Source: Rhodovulum euryhalinum (GTDB lineage: Bacteria; Pseudomonadota; Alphaproteobacteria; Rhodobacterales; Rhodobacteraceae). From it: 64,000 nt of DNA. Location: positions 186,001-250,000 of the forward strand of contig NZ_SLWW01000004.1 in NCBI RefSeq assembly GCF_004342445.1, read 5' to 3'. Numbering within the stretch: the stretch's first letter is position 1; the number at the start of each line of letters is the position of its first letter. Shown in pieces: positions 44,925 to 55,789 of the stretch. The translations under genes were made by a program, and so were the position numbers. The notes under the pieces are model-generated. The model had not been told where the DNA came from. It made no database searches and saw only the letters and a program-made list of their open reading frames with translations.

Positions 44925-45896
44925 TCAGGGTTGCAGGACGCTGGCCCCGGTCGTCTGCCGCCCTTCAAGCGCGCGATGCGCCGCGGCGGTGTCCGCCAGC
45001 GGCCAGGTCTGGCCGACGCGGGGGGTCAGGATGCCCCCGGTGATCGCGGCGAAGAGATCCGCGGCCCGGCTGCGCAACTCCTGCGGGTCGGCGATGAAGT
45101 CGAACAGCACGGGGCGCGTGGCCGACAGGCTGCCCTTGGCAAGGTCCGAGATGCGGAACTCGTCCAGCGTGCCCGAGGATTGGCCGAAATTCACGAACAT
45201 GCCCCGCTTCTTGAGGCAGGCGAGCGAGCCGCGCCAGGTGTCGCGCCCCACGCTGTCATAGACCGCATCGACGCCGTTCCCGTCCGTCGCTGCCATCACC
45301 GCATCCACGAAATCCCCCGCCCGGTAGTCGATCACCGCGTCGTAGCCGTGGGCGCGGGCCAGTGCCACCTTGTCCGCGCCGCCCGCCGTGCCGATCGCGC
45401 GCACCCCCCTGGCCTTGAGCCACTGTCCGAGCAGCAGGCCGACACCGCCCGCCGCCGCGTGCACCAGCACCGTCTGGCCGTCGCGCACAGGAAAGCTGTC
45501 ATGGATCAGGTAATGCGCGGTCAGCCCCTTGAGCATGACGCTGGCCGCGATCTCGTCGGGCACCGCATCGGGCAGCCGGACCAGCCGGTCGGCCGGAATC
45601 GCGCGGGCGGTGCAGCAGGCGCCATTCGGCGTGGTATAGGCCACCCGGTCGCCCACCGCGAAGCCCTCGACGCCCTCGCCCAGCGCCTCGACCACGCCCG
45701 CGGCCTCGCCTCCGGGGATCAGGATGTCGCCGGGCCAGGGATAGAGGCCCGAGCGGAAATAGGTGTCGATGAAGTTCAGCCCGACGGCCGTGTGGCGGAC
45801 CAGAACCTCGCCGTCTTCGGGCGGGTGCACGTGCCAGTCCACCCAGTCCAGCACCTCGGGTCCGCCGGGGTCGCGCGCGATGATCGCGTGTTCCAT
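44925..45896 (-). CDS. zinc-independent quinone oxidoreductase (MDR family)
   Basis: The 323-residue protein resembles NADPH:quinone reductases of the QOR type. It has the N-terminal GroES-like domain (VGLNFIDTYFRSGLYP near residue 37) and a Rossmann domain with the dinucleotide-binding loop VLVHAAAGGVGLLLGQ around 142-157. It lacks the Cys/His zinc ligands of alcohol dehydrogenases. Likely function is one-electron reduction of quinones or reduction of reactive carbonyls. It follows the AhpD-like gene after 2 bases, so the two form an operon. Confidence 0.9.
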   Translation of the reverse strand: MEHAIIARDPGGPEVLDWVDWHVHPPEDGEVLVRHTAVGLNFIDTYFRSGLYPWPGDILIPGGEAAGVVEALGEGVEGFAVGDRVAYTTPNGACCTARAIPADRLVRLPDAVPDEIAASVMLKGLTAHYLIHDSFPVRDGQTVLVHAAAGGVGLLLGQWLKARGVRAIGTAGGADKVALARAHGYDAVIDYRAGDFVDAVMAATDGNGVDAVYDSVGRDTWRGSLACLKKRGMFVNFGQSSGTLDEFRISDLAKGSLSATRPVLFDFIADPQELRSRAADLFAAITGGILTPRVGQTWPLADTAAAHRALEGRQTTGASVLQP

Positions 45897-45898
45897 GA

Positions 45899-46303
45899 TC
45901 ACACCTTGAATTCCGGGTCCACGGGCACCTGCAGCGCGGTCACCAGCGCGTTGGTGGTCGCGGCCAGCCCCACAACCGCCAGCAGATCCTCGTACTGCGC
46001 GTCGGTCATGCCCTTGGCGCGCGCGGACGCCGTGTGGGAATGGACGCAGTATTCGCAACCGTTCGAGATCGAGACGGCCATATAAAGCATCTCCTTCACC
46101 AGCGGGTCGAGCGCGCTTTCACGTGCCATCACCGCCTTGACCTGCGCCCAGGTCGATTCCAGCACCGCCGGCTGGTTTGCCAGCGCGCGCCAGACGTTGT
46201 TGACGAAATCGGTCTTGCGGGTGGCGCGGATGTCGTCGAACACCGCCTTGACGCGCGGATGCGCCTCGGCTTCCGCGTCGGTCCAGATCTTCACCGTGGC
46301 CAT
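45899..46303 (-). CDS. AhpD-like carboxymuconolactone-decarboxylase-family protein
   Basis: The 134-residue helical protein keeps the AhpD redox centre: Glu71, then Cys83-x2-Cys86-x3-His90 in NGCEYCVHSH. This arrangement is used by AhpD-type thiol peroxidase/reductases, so a peroxide- or disulfide-directed activity is plausible. It lies 2 bases upstream of the quinone oxidoreductase gene, and the exported cyclase-family gene precedes it by 48 bases. Together they suggest an oxidative or carbonyl stress unit. Contrast it with the cysteine-free relative at 32798. Confidence 0.85.
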   Translation of the reverse strand: MATVKIWTDAEAEAHPRVKAVFDDIRATRKTDFVNNVWRALANQPAVLESTWAQVKAVMARESALDPLVKEMLYMAVSISNGCEYCVHSHTASARAKGMTDAQYEDLLAVVGLAATTNALVTALQVPVDPEFKV

Positions 46304-46351
46304 GGGTCCTCCAGTCAGGGATGCGCCCGGGTCCTCCCGGGCGCGCTCAGA

Positions 46352-47173
46352 TCACACCAGCGCGAAGATGCGCGCGGGCCCGCCGGTGCCGCCTCGATGC
46401 TTGGGCGCACCGATCACCAGCGTCGCCCCCGATGCCGGCACCTTGTCGAGATTTGCCAGGCACTCGATCCCGAACCGCCCTGTTGGCAACCAGGCGTAAT
46501 GCGTGGCGAAATCGGGCGACATCCCGAAGTCGAGCGACAGCGTGTCCACCCCGATCGAGGTGGCGCCGGTCTCCTCGATCAGCATCTGCGCGGCCTCGAC
46601 ATGGAAGCCCGGATAGTGCTGCTTGCCCTCGGCATCGGCGTTGCGGAATTTCGGTCCGTCGACATGGGGCGCCCAGCCCGAATGCATCGCGACACAGGCG
46701 TTCTGCGGGATCTCGCCATGGGCGGCGATCCAGGCGCGGATGTCGTCGGGCGTCACCTGCGCGTCGGCATCGTCCGCCGCGCGGGCGGCAATGTCGATCA
46801 CGCAAAGCGGCGCCACCAGGTTCTCGACTGCGATCTCGTTCACCGCCGCGCCATCGGCCGAGAAATGCAGCGGCGCGTCGATATGGGTGCCGGTATGTTC
46901 GTTCACCCGGAACTCGGCCAGGTTGAAGGCGTGTTCGGCATAGTTGAACTTCTGCTCCCAGAAGAACTGCGGCTCGCCGAAATAGGTGGGAAAGTCCGGG
47001 TGCAGCTCATGGGTCATGTCGGTCACCCCCGCATGTCCCTGGGCCAGCGCCGCGGGTGCCGAGGCGGTCACGCCCGCCGCCGCCGCCACGCCCGCACCCG
47101 CGGCGGCCCGGAAAAAGCCCCGCCGCGACAGCATCCTGTCCTTGACGGCGGTCATCACGCAGATATCGCACAT
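46352..47173 (-). CDS. Tat-exported cyclase-family metal-dependent hydrolase
   Basis: The 273-residue protein has the cyclase-family metal motif HTGTHIDAPLHF (kynurenine-formamidase fold), with further metal or active-site His residues downstream. Unlike cytosolic family members, it has a twin-arginine leader: SRRGFFRAAAG, a hydrophobic stretch and cleavage near ALAQG, so the folded protein would act in the periplasm. A curious CDIC sits at residues 2-5, before the twin arginines. The ATG at 47173 has GGGGAG upstream. The substrate is unknown; amide or lactone hydrolysis is likely. Confidence 0.85.
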   Translation of the reverse strand: MCDICVMTAVKDRMLSRRGFFRAAAGAGVAAAAGVTASAPAALAQGHAGVTDMTHELHPDFPTYFGEPQFFWEQKFNYAEHAFNLAEFRVNEHTGTHIDAPLHFSADGAAVNEIAVENLVAPLCVIDIAARAADDADAQVTPDDIRAWIAAHGEIPQNACVAMHSGWAPHVDGPKFRNADAEGKQHYPGFHVEAAQMLIEETGATSIGVDTLSLDFGMSPDFATHYAWLPTGRFGIECLANLDKVPASGATLVIGAPKHRGGTGGPARIFALV

Positions 47174-47342
47174 TGTCTTTACTCCCCGTTCTCCGGCCCG
47201 GTCTTGCGCCGGCCATGGGCAGAGCCTATCGGGCGGCGCGGCCCTGTCAATTCGGGCCGCGGGCACGACCACGCGCCGCGCGCGTTTTTCGTCTGTTTCC
47301 CGGCGCCTTGCCGTGGAAAGATGCGCCGGCTAGGAGATTCCG

Positions 47343-47780
47343 ATGGTCAAGACGATCCATATCCTGAACGGGCCGAACCTGAACCTTCTGGGCAAGCGCG
47401 AGCCCGAGATCTACGGCCACGAAACGCTGGCCGATGTCGAATCCGCCTGCGCGGCCGTCGCGGCCGAACGGGGCCATGCGGTGCGGCTGTTCCAGTCGAA
47501 CCACGAGGGCGAGATCGTCGAGCAGATCCACCGCGCCCGCGACGAGGCCGCCGCCATCGTCATCAACCCCGCCGCCTACACCCATACGTCGGTTGCGATT
47601 CTCGACGCGCTGAACGCCTTCGAGGGGCCGGTGATCGAGGTGCACATCTCGAACGTCCACAAGCGCGAGGCGTTCCGGCACCATTCCTACGTCTCGCTGC
47701 GCGCCGACGGGGTGATCGCGGGGTGCGGCGTCGAGGGCTACGCGCTGGCCATCCGCCGGGTCTGTTCGCTGATCGGGTAG
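47343..47780 (+). CDS. aroQ: 3-dehydroquinate dehydratase, type II
   Basis: AroQ (145 residues) converts 3-dehydroquinate to 3-dehydroshikimate in the shikimate pathway, as a dodecamer. Visible are [17 protein letters not shown] with the catalytic loop Arg and Tyr, NPAAYTHTS, and [15 protein letters not shown] with the catalytic His. Length is normal. It stands alone, divergent from the cyclase-family gene across 169 bases. Confidence 0.96.
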   Translation: MVKTIHILNGPNLNLLGKREPEIYGHETLADVESACAAVAAERGHAVRLFQSNHEGEIVEQIHRARDEAAAIVINPAAYTHTSVAILDALNAFEGPVIEVHISNVHKREAFRHHSYVSLRADGVIAGCGVEGYALAIRRVCSLIG

Positions 47781-47821
47781 GGCAACGGGTCGCCGCGCGG
47801 GCGCCGCGTCCATTGGGCAAG

Positions 47822-47911
47822 TGGCGGAGAGACAGGGATTCGAACCCTGGGAGCCCGTGAAGGCTCAACGGTTTTCGAGACCGCCCCGTTCGACCACTCC
47901 GGCACCTCTCC
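47822..47911 (-). tRNA. tRNA-Ser, anticodon CGA
   Basis: The minus strand folds into a class II tRNA of 90 bases with an encoded CCA (47822-47824). The acceptor GGAGAGG pairs with TCTCTCC (one G-T), the anticodon stem GCGGT/ACCGT closes CTCGAAA, giving CGA, and there is a long variable arm and a GGTTCGAATCC T arm. It reads TCG codons. It lies 41 bases after the aroQ stop, in the opposite direction. Confidence 0.97.
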
Positions 47912-48073
47912 GCAAGCCCGTGGCCTTGTGGATCGGTCATCTAGTGCGAACGCCGTGCCCTTGCAACCGTTTTTCTGGCCCGGCGGCGTTTCGCGTGGCG
48001 GCGGCCGCGGACAGTTGGATTCCGCCGCGTTCGCGGCTACCTCTTGAACGTGCCAGCCATCCCGGATGCCCCG

Positions 48074-48901
48074 ATGCGACGCCTGTTTCTTCTGCCCGTG
48101 CTTTTCCTTCTCGCCCTGCCGTTGCCCGCCCGGGCCGACCCGCCCGAGGGGTTTGACGCGCTGATGCGGGCGCTCGCGCTCGACGATCTGGTGGCGATCG
48201 TCCGCGAAGAGGGGCTTGGCTATGGCGTCGAGATCGAGGACGAGATGTTCCCCGGCCGGGGCGGTGACCGCTGGGATGCTGCGGTGGCGCAGATCTATGA
48301 TGGCGGGCGCATCGGCACGGAACTGCGCGACACGCTGGCAGGGGAACTGTCGGGCGCCGATCTGGGGCCGCTCGTCGAGTTCTTCGGTTCCGAGACCGGC
48401 GCGCGGATCGTGTCGCTGGAGCTTTCGGCGCGGCGCGCGCTGCTCGACGACGAGGTGGAGAAGGGGAGCCTCGAACGGCTGGAAGAGATGCAGGCCGACG
48501 GCGACCCGCGACTCGACCTGATCGAGCGGTTCGTCGAGGCGAACAACCTGATCGAGGCCAATGTCGCGGGCGCGCTGAACTCGAACTACGCCTTCTATAC
48601 CGGGCTTGCCGATGGCCGCGCCTTCGATTTCGAGATGACCGAAGAGCAGATGCTGGAGGACGTCTGGGGCCAGGAGCCCGAGATTCGCGACGAGACGCGC
48701 GAGTGGCTGTTCTCGTACCTCGCGATGGCCTATGCGCCGCTGTCGGACGAAACGCTGGAAGAGTATATCGCGCTGTCCGAGACCCCCGAGGGCGCGGCGC
48801 TGAACGCCGCGCTGTTCGCGGGCTTCGACGTGGCCTTCACCCGCATCTCGCGCGAACTGGGGCTGGCCGCGGCGACCTTCATCGCGGGGCAGGATATCTG
48901 A
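48074..48901 (+). CDS. exported DUF2059-type protein
   Basis: The 275-residue protein has a signal peptide (RRLFLLPVLFLLALPLPARA) and a mainly helical, acidic mature part. The end region LAMAYAPLSDETLEEYIALSETPEGAALN resembles DUF2059 (in part: LSDETLEEYIAL). It is predicted to be periplasmic; the function is unknown. The ATG at 48074 is chosen as the start of the signal peptide; no good ribosome-binding site is seen, and earlier TTG/GTG codons are possible. It stands alone between tRNA-Ser and rplU. Confidence 0.75.
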   Translation: MRRLFLLPVLFLLALPLPARADPPEGFDALMRALALDDLVAIVREEGLGYGVEIEDEMFPGRGGDRWDAAVAQIYDGGRIGTELRDTLAGELSGADLGPLVEFFGSETGARIVSLELSARRALLDDEVEKGSLERLEEMQADGDPRLDLIERFVEANNLIEANVAGALNSNYAFYTGLADGRAFDFEMTEEQMLEDVWGQEPEIRDETREWLFSYLAMAYAPLSDETLEEYIALSETPEGAALNAALFAGFDVAFTRISRELGLAAATFIAGQDI

Positions 48902-48922
48902 CCCTTCGGCCGGGCTGCGCCC

Positions 48923-49021
48923 TTGACTTGGGGTGGGAAATCGCGGATACGCACGGTTCCGGCCCCGGGGCATCGCTTCGGGGCCGTCCATGTTGACAAC
49001 GCCCCGAACGGGGCGCGCTGT
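48923..49021 (+). promoter_or_regulatory. rplU leader: two -35-like boxes and two hairpins
   Basis: In the 196-base spacer before rplU there are TTGACT (48923-48928) with GATACG 17 bases later, and a perfect TTGACA (48993-48998) with a poor -10. Hairpins lie at 48960-48967/48979-48986 (CGGCCCCG/CGGGGCCG) and 49000-49006/49009-49015 (CGCCCCG/CGGGGCG). The first promoter would place both hairpins in the mRNA leader, where r-protein feedback could act. Confidence 0.4.
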
Positions 49022-49097
49022 CCGAAGGCGCATGACGCGGAAACGCCGTCCCCCGGGGCGGGGCCACAGGACGCGGCAGACAAGAAGGAAACGGCCC

Positions 49098-49727
49098 ATG
49101 TTCGCGGTCCTCAAGACCGGTGGCAAGCAGTACAAGGTCCAGTCGGGCGATGTGCTGCGCGTCGAGAAGATCGCCGCCGATGCTGGCGAGACGGTTCAGT
49201 TCAACGATATCCTGATGGTCGGCGACCAGATCGGCACGCCCACCGTGGACGGTGCGGCCGTGCAGGCCCAGGTGATCGACCAGATCAAGGGTGACAAGGT
49301 CATCCACTTCGTCAAGCGCCGCCGCAAGCACGGCTCGAAGCGCACCAAGGGCCACCGCCAGCAACTGACGCTGCTGCGGGTGACCGACATCCTTGCGGCC
49401 GGTGGCGACAAGACCGGTGTCAAGGCCGCCGTGGGCGCTGGCAGTGTCTCGGCCGCCGCCGTGACCGCCGCTGCGCCGCAGAAGGCCGCGCCGCAGAAGG
49501 CCGAGGCCGAAGCGGCGCCCGCCGTGGACGGCGACGACCTCAAGAAGTTGTCCGGCGTCGGCCCCGCGATGGAAAAGAAGTTCCATGAGGCGGGCATCAC
49601 CCGTTTCGCCCAGATCGCGGCCTGGACGCCCGAGCAGGTGGCGGCCATGGACACCCGGCTGGGCACCAAGGGCAAGATCGTGAATGAAGGCTGGGTCGAG
49701 CAAGCCAAGACCCTGGCCAAAGGCTAA
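49098..49727 (+). CDS. rplU: 50S ribosomal protein L21 with C-terminal helix-hairpin-helix extension
   Basis: The first 103 residues are a normal L21 ([13 protein letters not shown] start; [20 protein letters not shown] in part at 75-94, [13 protein letters not shown]). An Ala-rich linker (about 104-150) then leads to a helix-hairpin-helix domain, [17 protein letters not shown], ending [11 protein letters not shown]. Bacterial L21 is usually about 103 residues, so this form (209) is doubled. The extension is homologous to the C-terminus of the membrane protein at 25243. It might contact rRNA. rpmA follows after 18 bases. Confidence 0.95.
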   Translation: MFAVLKTGGKQYKVQSGDVLRVEKIAADAGETVQFNDILMVGDQIGTPTVDGAAVQAQVIDQIKGDKVIHFVKRRRKHGSKRTKGHRQQLTLLRVTDILAAGGDKTGVKAAVGAGSVSAAAVTAAAPQKAAPQKAEAEAAPAVDGDDLKKLSGVGPAMEKKFHEAGITRFAQIAAWTPEQVAAMDTRLGTKGKIVNEGWVEQAKTLAKG

Positions 49728-49745
49728 GCGAGAGGAGAGGACGAC

Positions 49746-50015
49746 ATGGCACACAAGAAAGCAGGCGGCTCCTCGCGCAACGGGCGCGATTCCGCGGGCC
49801 GCCGTCTCGGCGTCAAGCTCTATGGCGGCCAGAAGGCGATTTCCGGCAACATCATCGTGCGCCAGCGCGGCACCAAGTTCTGGCCGGGCGAAGGCGTCGG
49901 CATGGGCCGCGACCATACCATCTTCGCGGTGTGCGAGGGCGCAGTGACCTATCACAAGGGCCTCAAGGGGCGCACCTTCATTTCCGTGCTCCCGGTCAGC
50001 GAGGCCGCCGAGTAG
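49746..50015 (+). CDS. rpmA: 50S ribosomal protein L27
   Basis: L27 (89 residues) reaches the peptidyl-transferase centre with its basic N-terminus. [20 protein letters not shown] is the typical start, without the cleaved N-terminal extension of Firmicutes. AGAGGAGAGG precedes the ATG. It is co-transcribed with rplU; an excellent hairpin follows. Confidence 0.97.
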   Translation: MAHKKAGGSSRNGRDSAGRRLGVKLYGGQKAISGNIIVRQRGTKFWPGEGVGMGRDHTIFAVCEGAVTYHKGLKGRTFISVLPVSEAAE

Positions 50016-50045
50016 CCGATACCACCAGGCATGACGTATTTCGGT

Positions 50046-50072
50046 GGGGGATCGGCAACACGCCGGTCCCCC
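50046..50072 (+). terminator. terminator after rplU-rpmA
   Basis: GGGGGATCGGC pairs with GCCGGTCCCCC over 11 base pairs (one G-T) around a 5-base loop, 31 bases after the rpmA stop, followed by GTTCCGTTT. This is the most convincing intrinsic terminator shape in the window, although the T-tract is broken. The rest of the spacer to 50214 shows nothing further. Confidence 0.65.
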
Positions 50073-50214
50073 GTTCCGTTTCTGTAACGGAAACAGCGGA
50101 TGCGATGTCCTGCGGGCGGGGACGGGGCGGGCAACCGCCTGTCCGACCGGGCCCGCCTTGCGAATGGGCCGCGCCGTTGCCATCTGCCCCGACAGGGGGG
50201 TGAGGAGGAGAACC

Positions 50215-50754
50215 ATGAAACTGGACGTCGTTTCCAGCCAACCCGTCATCGAGGCGACCCGCTTCGTGCTGCGCCCGGTGCGCCGCTCGGATGCCGGGCT
50301 TCTGGGGCTTTACACGGCCGATGAGCGCGTGGCGCGCTTTACCCGGTCGATCCCGCACCCGCTGCCGCCCGGCGCGACCGAGGCGTTCATCCAGCGCGCC
50401 CAGAACCCCGACCGCAGCGAGGATGTCTGGGTGATGGACGGTGCCGAACAGGGGCTCTCCGAGGTGCTGGGCGTGATCGCGCTGGACCGGATGGAGCGCG
50501 AGCAGTCCGAGATCGGCTATTGGGTGGCGCCCGCGTTCTGGAATACCGGGATCGCCTCCGAGGCGGTGTCTGCGATGATCGCGGCCAACCCGCAGGGCTG
50601 CCGCACGTTCTTTGCCGAGGTGTTCCAGGACAATCCGGGCTCGGCGCGGGTGCTGACCAATGCGGGCTTCGAATACCTGGGCGATGCCGAGGCGTTCTCG
50701 GTCGCGCGCGGCGGCAAGGTCGCAACCTGGACCTATCTCAGGAAGCTTGGCTAG
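50215..50754 (+). CDS. GNAT acetyltransferase, RimJ/RimL-like
   Basis: The 179-residue protein begins like RimJ/RimL N-acetyltransferases (TRFVLRPVRRSDAGLLGLY). It continues through the central strand with ALDRMEREQSEIGYWVAPAFWNTGIASEAV, whose N-T-G-I-A is the acetyl-CoA pyrophosphate loop (normally Q/R-G-x-G/A), and the VFQDNPGSARVLTNAGF signature. GAGGAGGAG lies directly before the ATG. Acetylation of a ribosomal protein or of a translation GTPase is suggested only by its neighbours (rplU-rpmA and obgE). Confidence 0.88.
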   Translation: MKLDVVSSQPVIEATRFVLRPVRRSDAGLLGLYTADERVARFTRSIPHPLPPGATEAFIQRAQNPDRSEDVWVMDGAEQGLSEVLGVIALDRMEREQSEIGYWVAPAFWNTGIASEAVSAMIAANPQGCRTFFAEVFQDNPGSARVLTNAGFEYLGDAEAFSVARGGKVATWTYLRKLG

Positions 50755-50757
50755 GCC

Positions 50758-53420
<2,663 letters not shown>

Positions 53421-53424
<4 letters not shown>

Positions 53425-54686
53425 GGGACGAGACCGACATTCCCGCGATGATGGCCGATCTGGGCGCCCGCGCGAAGGCCGCGGCGGCGGACCTCGCCTT
53501 TGCCGATCCGGCCGCCAAGCGGCGCGCGCTGGAGGCCGCCGCGGACGCGGTGGCGGCGCGTGAGGCCGAGATCCTCGCGGCCAACGACAAGGACATGGCG
53601 TTCGGCCGCGACAAGGGGCTGAGCCCCGCGATGCTGGACCGGCTGAAGCTCGATCCGGCCCGGATCGCGGGGATCGTCGCTGGGCTGCGCGCGGTCGCCG
53701 CCCAGCCCGATCCGGTGGGGCAGGTGATGGCGGAATGGGACATGCCGTCGGGGCTGCATATCCGCCGGGTGCGCACGCCGCTGGGCGTGATCGGCGTGAT
53801 CTACGAAAGCCGGCCCAACGTGACGGCGGATGCGGGGGCCCTGTGCCTGAAGGCCGGCAACGCGGTGATCCTGCGGGGCGGGTCCGAGAGCTTCCATTCC
53901 TCGGGTGCGCTGCATGCCTGTCTGCTGGACGGACTGCGCGCGGCCGGCCTGCCCGAGGACGCGATCCAGCGCGTTCCGACGCGGGACCGCGCGGCGGTGA
54001 GCGCCATGCTGGGAATGACCGGGGTGATCGACGTGATCGTGCCTCGTGGCGGCAAGGGGCTGGTGGGCCTTGTCCAGCGCGAGGCCCGCGTGCCGGTCTT
54101 TGCCCACCTCGAAGGGATCGTGCACATCTATGTCGACCGTGCCGCCGACCCCGAAAAGGCGCTGCGCGTGGTGCTGAACGCCAAGACCCGGCGGACGGGG
54201 ATCTGCGGGGCGGCCGAATGCCTGCTGGTCCACCGCGACGTGGCCAGCACGCTGGGGGCGGATCTGGTGGCGACGTTGGTCGCGGCGGGCGTGCGGGTCC
54301 ATGCCGACGAGACGCTGGCGCGCCTGCCCGGCACCATGCCCGCCACGGCCGAGGATTGGGGGCGCGAATATCTCGACATGGACATCGCCGCGCGCGTGGT
54401 GGACGACATCGACGCCGCGATCGCGCATGTCCGGACCCACGGCTCGGGTCACACCGACGCGATCCTGACCGAGGATGACGGGGCCGCGGCGCGGTTCTTC
54501 GAGCGGCTGGACAGCGCGATCCTGATGCGGAATGCCTCGACCCAGTTCGCCGATGGCGGCGAGTTCGGGATGGGCGCCGAGATCGGGATCGCCACCGGCA
54601 AGCTGCATGCACGCGGCCCGGTGGGGGCCGAGCAGCTGACGAGCTTCAAGTACCTGGTCGAGGGCGCGGGGACGATCCGGCCGTGA
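53421..54686 (+). CDS. proA: glutamate-5-semialdehyde dehydrogenase
   Basis: ProA (421 residues) reduces glutamyl-5-phosphate with NADPH to glutamate-5-semialdehyde, the second step of proline synthesis. The aldehyde dehydrogenase fold is visible with [22 protein letters not shown] (in part [15 protein letters not shown]) at the cofactor site and the catalytic Cys in [14 protein letters not shown]. It forms an ATGA overlap with proB, implying a coupled pair whose products channel the labile phosphate. Confidence 0.96.
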
Positions 54687-54721
54687 CGCGCTGCCGGGGG
54701 ATGCTCCCGCCCCCGGCCCGC

Positions 54722-54740
54722 ACGGGGGCCTTGCCCCCGT
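54722..54740 (+). terminator. terminator after proA
   Basis: ACGGGGGC and GCCCCCGT form a perfect 8-base stem around CTT, 35 bases after proA, followed by TTG. A short but good terminator-like structure ending the rplU/obgE/proBA run. Confidence 0.5.
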
Positions 54741-54759
54741 TTGTCCGGCGTTGGGCCGG

Positions 54760-54815
54760 GCGCGCGGCCATTGGCCGCGCGCGCCTCCGGCGGGAGTATT
54801 GGGGCCAAGAAGAAG
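54760..54815 (+). repeat. intergenic hairpin-plus-tail repeat, copy B
   Basis: A 23-base palindrome (GCGCGCGGCCA, T, TGGCCGCGCGC; 54760-54782) is followed by CTCCGGC and then GGAGTATTGGGGCCAAGAAGAAG (54793-54815). The tail is shared with copies at 16056-16078 and 63685-63707. It separates convergent proA and chpT. Confidence 0.75.
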
Positions 54816-54821
54816 CCGGGG

Positions 54822-55415
54822 TCAGAGGACGAGGTCGAACCGGGTGTCGCCGCGGGACAGCGCCAGGTGGCGGCCAGCCGCGCGTGCCGCGGCGGGCAGC
54901 AGGGCGAACTGCACCTCGGCGGCGCTGATCTCGCCCTCGGGGGCGCGGCCCTCGGCGATCGGAAGCCAGAGACGGGGATCGAGGTTCAGCCGGTCGCCTT
55001 CGGCGGTCAGCGCGATCTCGCCGCCGAGCCCGGTGATCGCGATTCGGCCGCCGCGCAACAGCGAGGTTTCCGCGCAGAGCACGGCCAGCAGCACCACCTT
55101 GGCCAGCGACCTTGGCAGCGCGGCGGGAGGTTCGGCCGCGATCTCGATCCGGCTGCCGCCGTAATAGTCGTTCAGGATGTCCGCGAGTTCGGCGCCTGCG
55201 ACCTCGACGCCTTCGCCCGCGGCGCCGAAGGCCAGCCGGAACAGCCGGATCCGCCCGTTGGCGCGGGCCACGCTGTCGGCGATCAGCCCGAGTTCGTCGC
55301 GGCCGGCGACGTCAGGCAGCATTTCGAGCAGTTCCATCCCGTTGCCGATTGCCCCGATCGGGCTGATAAGGTCGTGGCAGATGCGCGAGCCGACCAGCGC
55401 GGTGAGGTCAGTCAT
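54822..55415 (-). CDS. chpT: ChpT-like histidine phosphotransferase
   Basis: The 197-residue protein has the ChpT layout: an N-terminal helical dimerisation/phosphotransfer hairpin with the phosphorylatable His14 in SRICHDLISPIGAIGNGMELL (in part RICHDLISPIGAIG), followed by a degenerate HATPase-like domain without ATP-binding boxes. In alphaproteobacteria ChpT passes phosphate from CckA to CtrA and CpdR, controlling cell cycle, motility or gene transfer agents. The start at 55415 has a G-rich upstream stretch. It diverges from the DUF3553 gene over 42 bases. Confidence 0.85.
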   Translation of the reverse strand: MTDLTALVGSRICHDLISPIGAIGNGMELLEMLPDVAGRDELGLIADSVARANGRIRLFRLAFGAAGEGVEVAGAELADILNDYYGGSRIEIAAEPPAALPRSLAKVVLLAVLCAETSLLRGGRIAITGLGGEIALTAEGDRLNLDPRLWLPIAEGRAPEGEISAAEVQFALLPAAARAAGRHLALSRGDTRFDLVL

Positions 55416-55457
55416 TGGCCGCCCCCCCCCGCCGGACGGACAGGAAGGACAGCGACG

Positions 55458-55640
55458 ATGAAGCCCCTGAATTCCATTCTCGAACCCGGCATGCTGGTGC
55501 GCCACCCGGGCCAGCCCGATTGGGGCATCGGCCAGGTGCAGTCGGTGATCGGGGCGCGGATCACCGTCAATTTCCGCGAGGCGGGCAAGGTGGTGATCGA
55601 CGGGGCGCGGGTTGAGCTCATGCCGGTTTACGAGTCCTGA
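55458..55640 (+). CDS. DUF3553 small protein
   Basis: The 60-residue protein (EPGMLVRHPGQPDWGIGQVQSV in part; PDWGIGQVQS) is a compact all-beta domain of the DUF3553 family, resembling the SH3-like domain of helicase UvrD/CarD-type proteins. There is no signal peptide or membrane segment. GGAAGGA precedes the ATG. It is divergent from chpT, a pairing I recall in other Rhodobacterales. The function is unknown. Confidence 0.85.
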   Translation: MKPLNSILEPGMLVRHPGQPDWGIGQVQSVIGARITVNFREAGKVVIDGARVELMPVYES

Positions 55641-55673
55641 ACCATGATTTCGGACAGGCTGACGGAAGATCGT

Positions 55674-55688
55674 TAACGCCGCCTTAAC
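55674..55688 (+). promoter_or_regulatory. CtrA-type box upstream of olsB
   Basis: TTAA, seven bases (CGCCGCC), TTAA: an exact match to the CtrA full-site pattern, in a spacer of otherwise very GC-rich sequence, 101 bases before the olsB start and 34 bases after the DUF3553 stop. The Rhodobacterales variant TTAAC-N6-TTAAC also fits. ChpT, which feeds phosphate to CtrA, is encoded about 260 bases away. Confidence 0.55.
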
Positions 55689-55789
55689 GGGCGGGGACGG
55701 GGGGGCGGCATGCGCGCGGTTGCGCTTGGGCGCGCCGCCCCCTAGAACGCGCCGAGACCGCCCCGACCGGGCGCCGGGAACCAGCAGCT

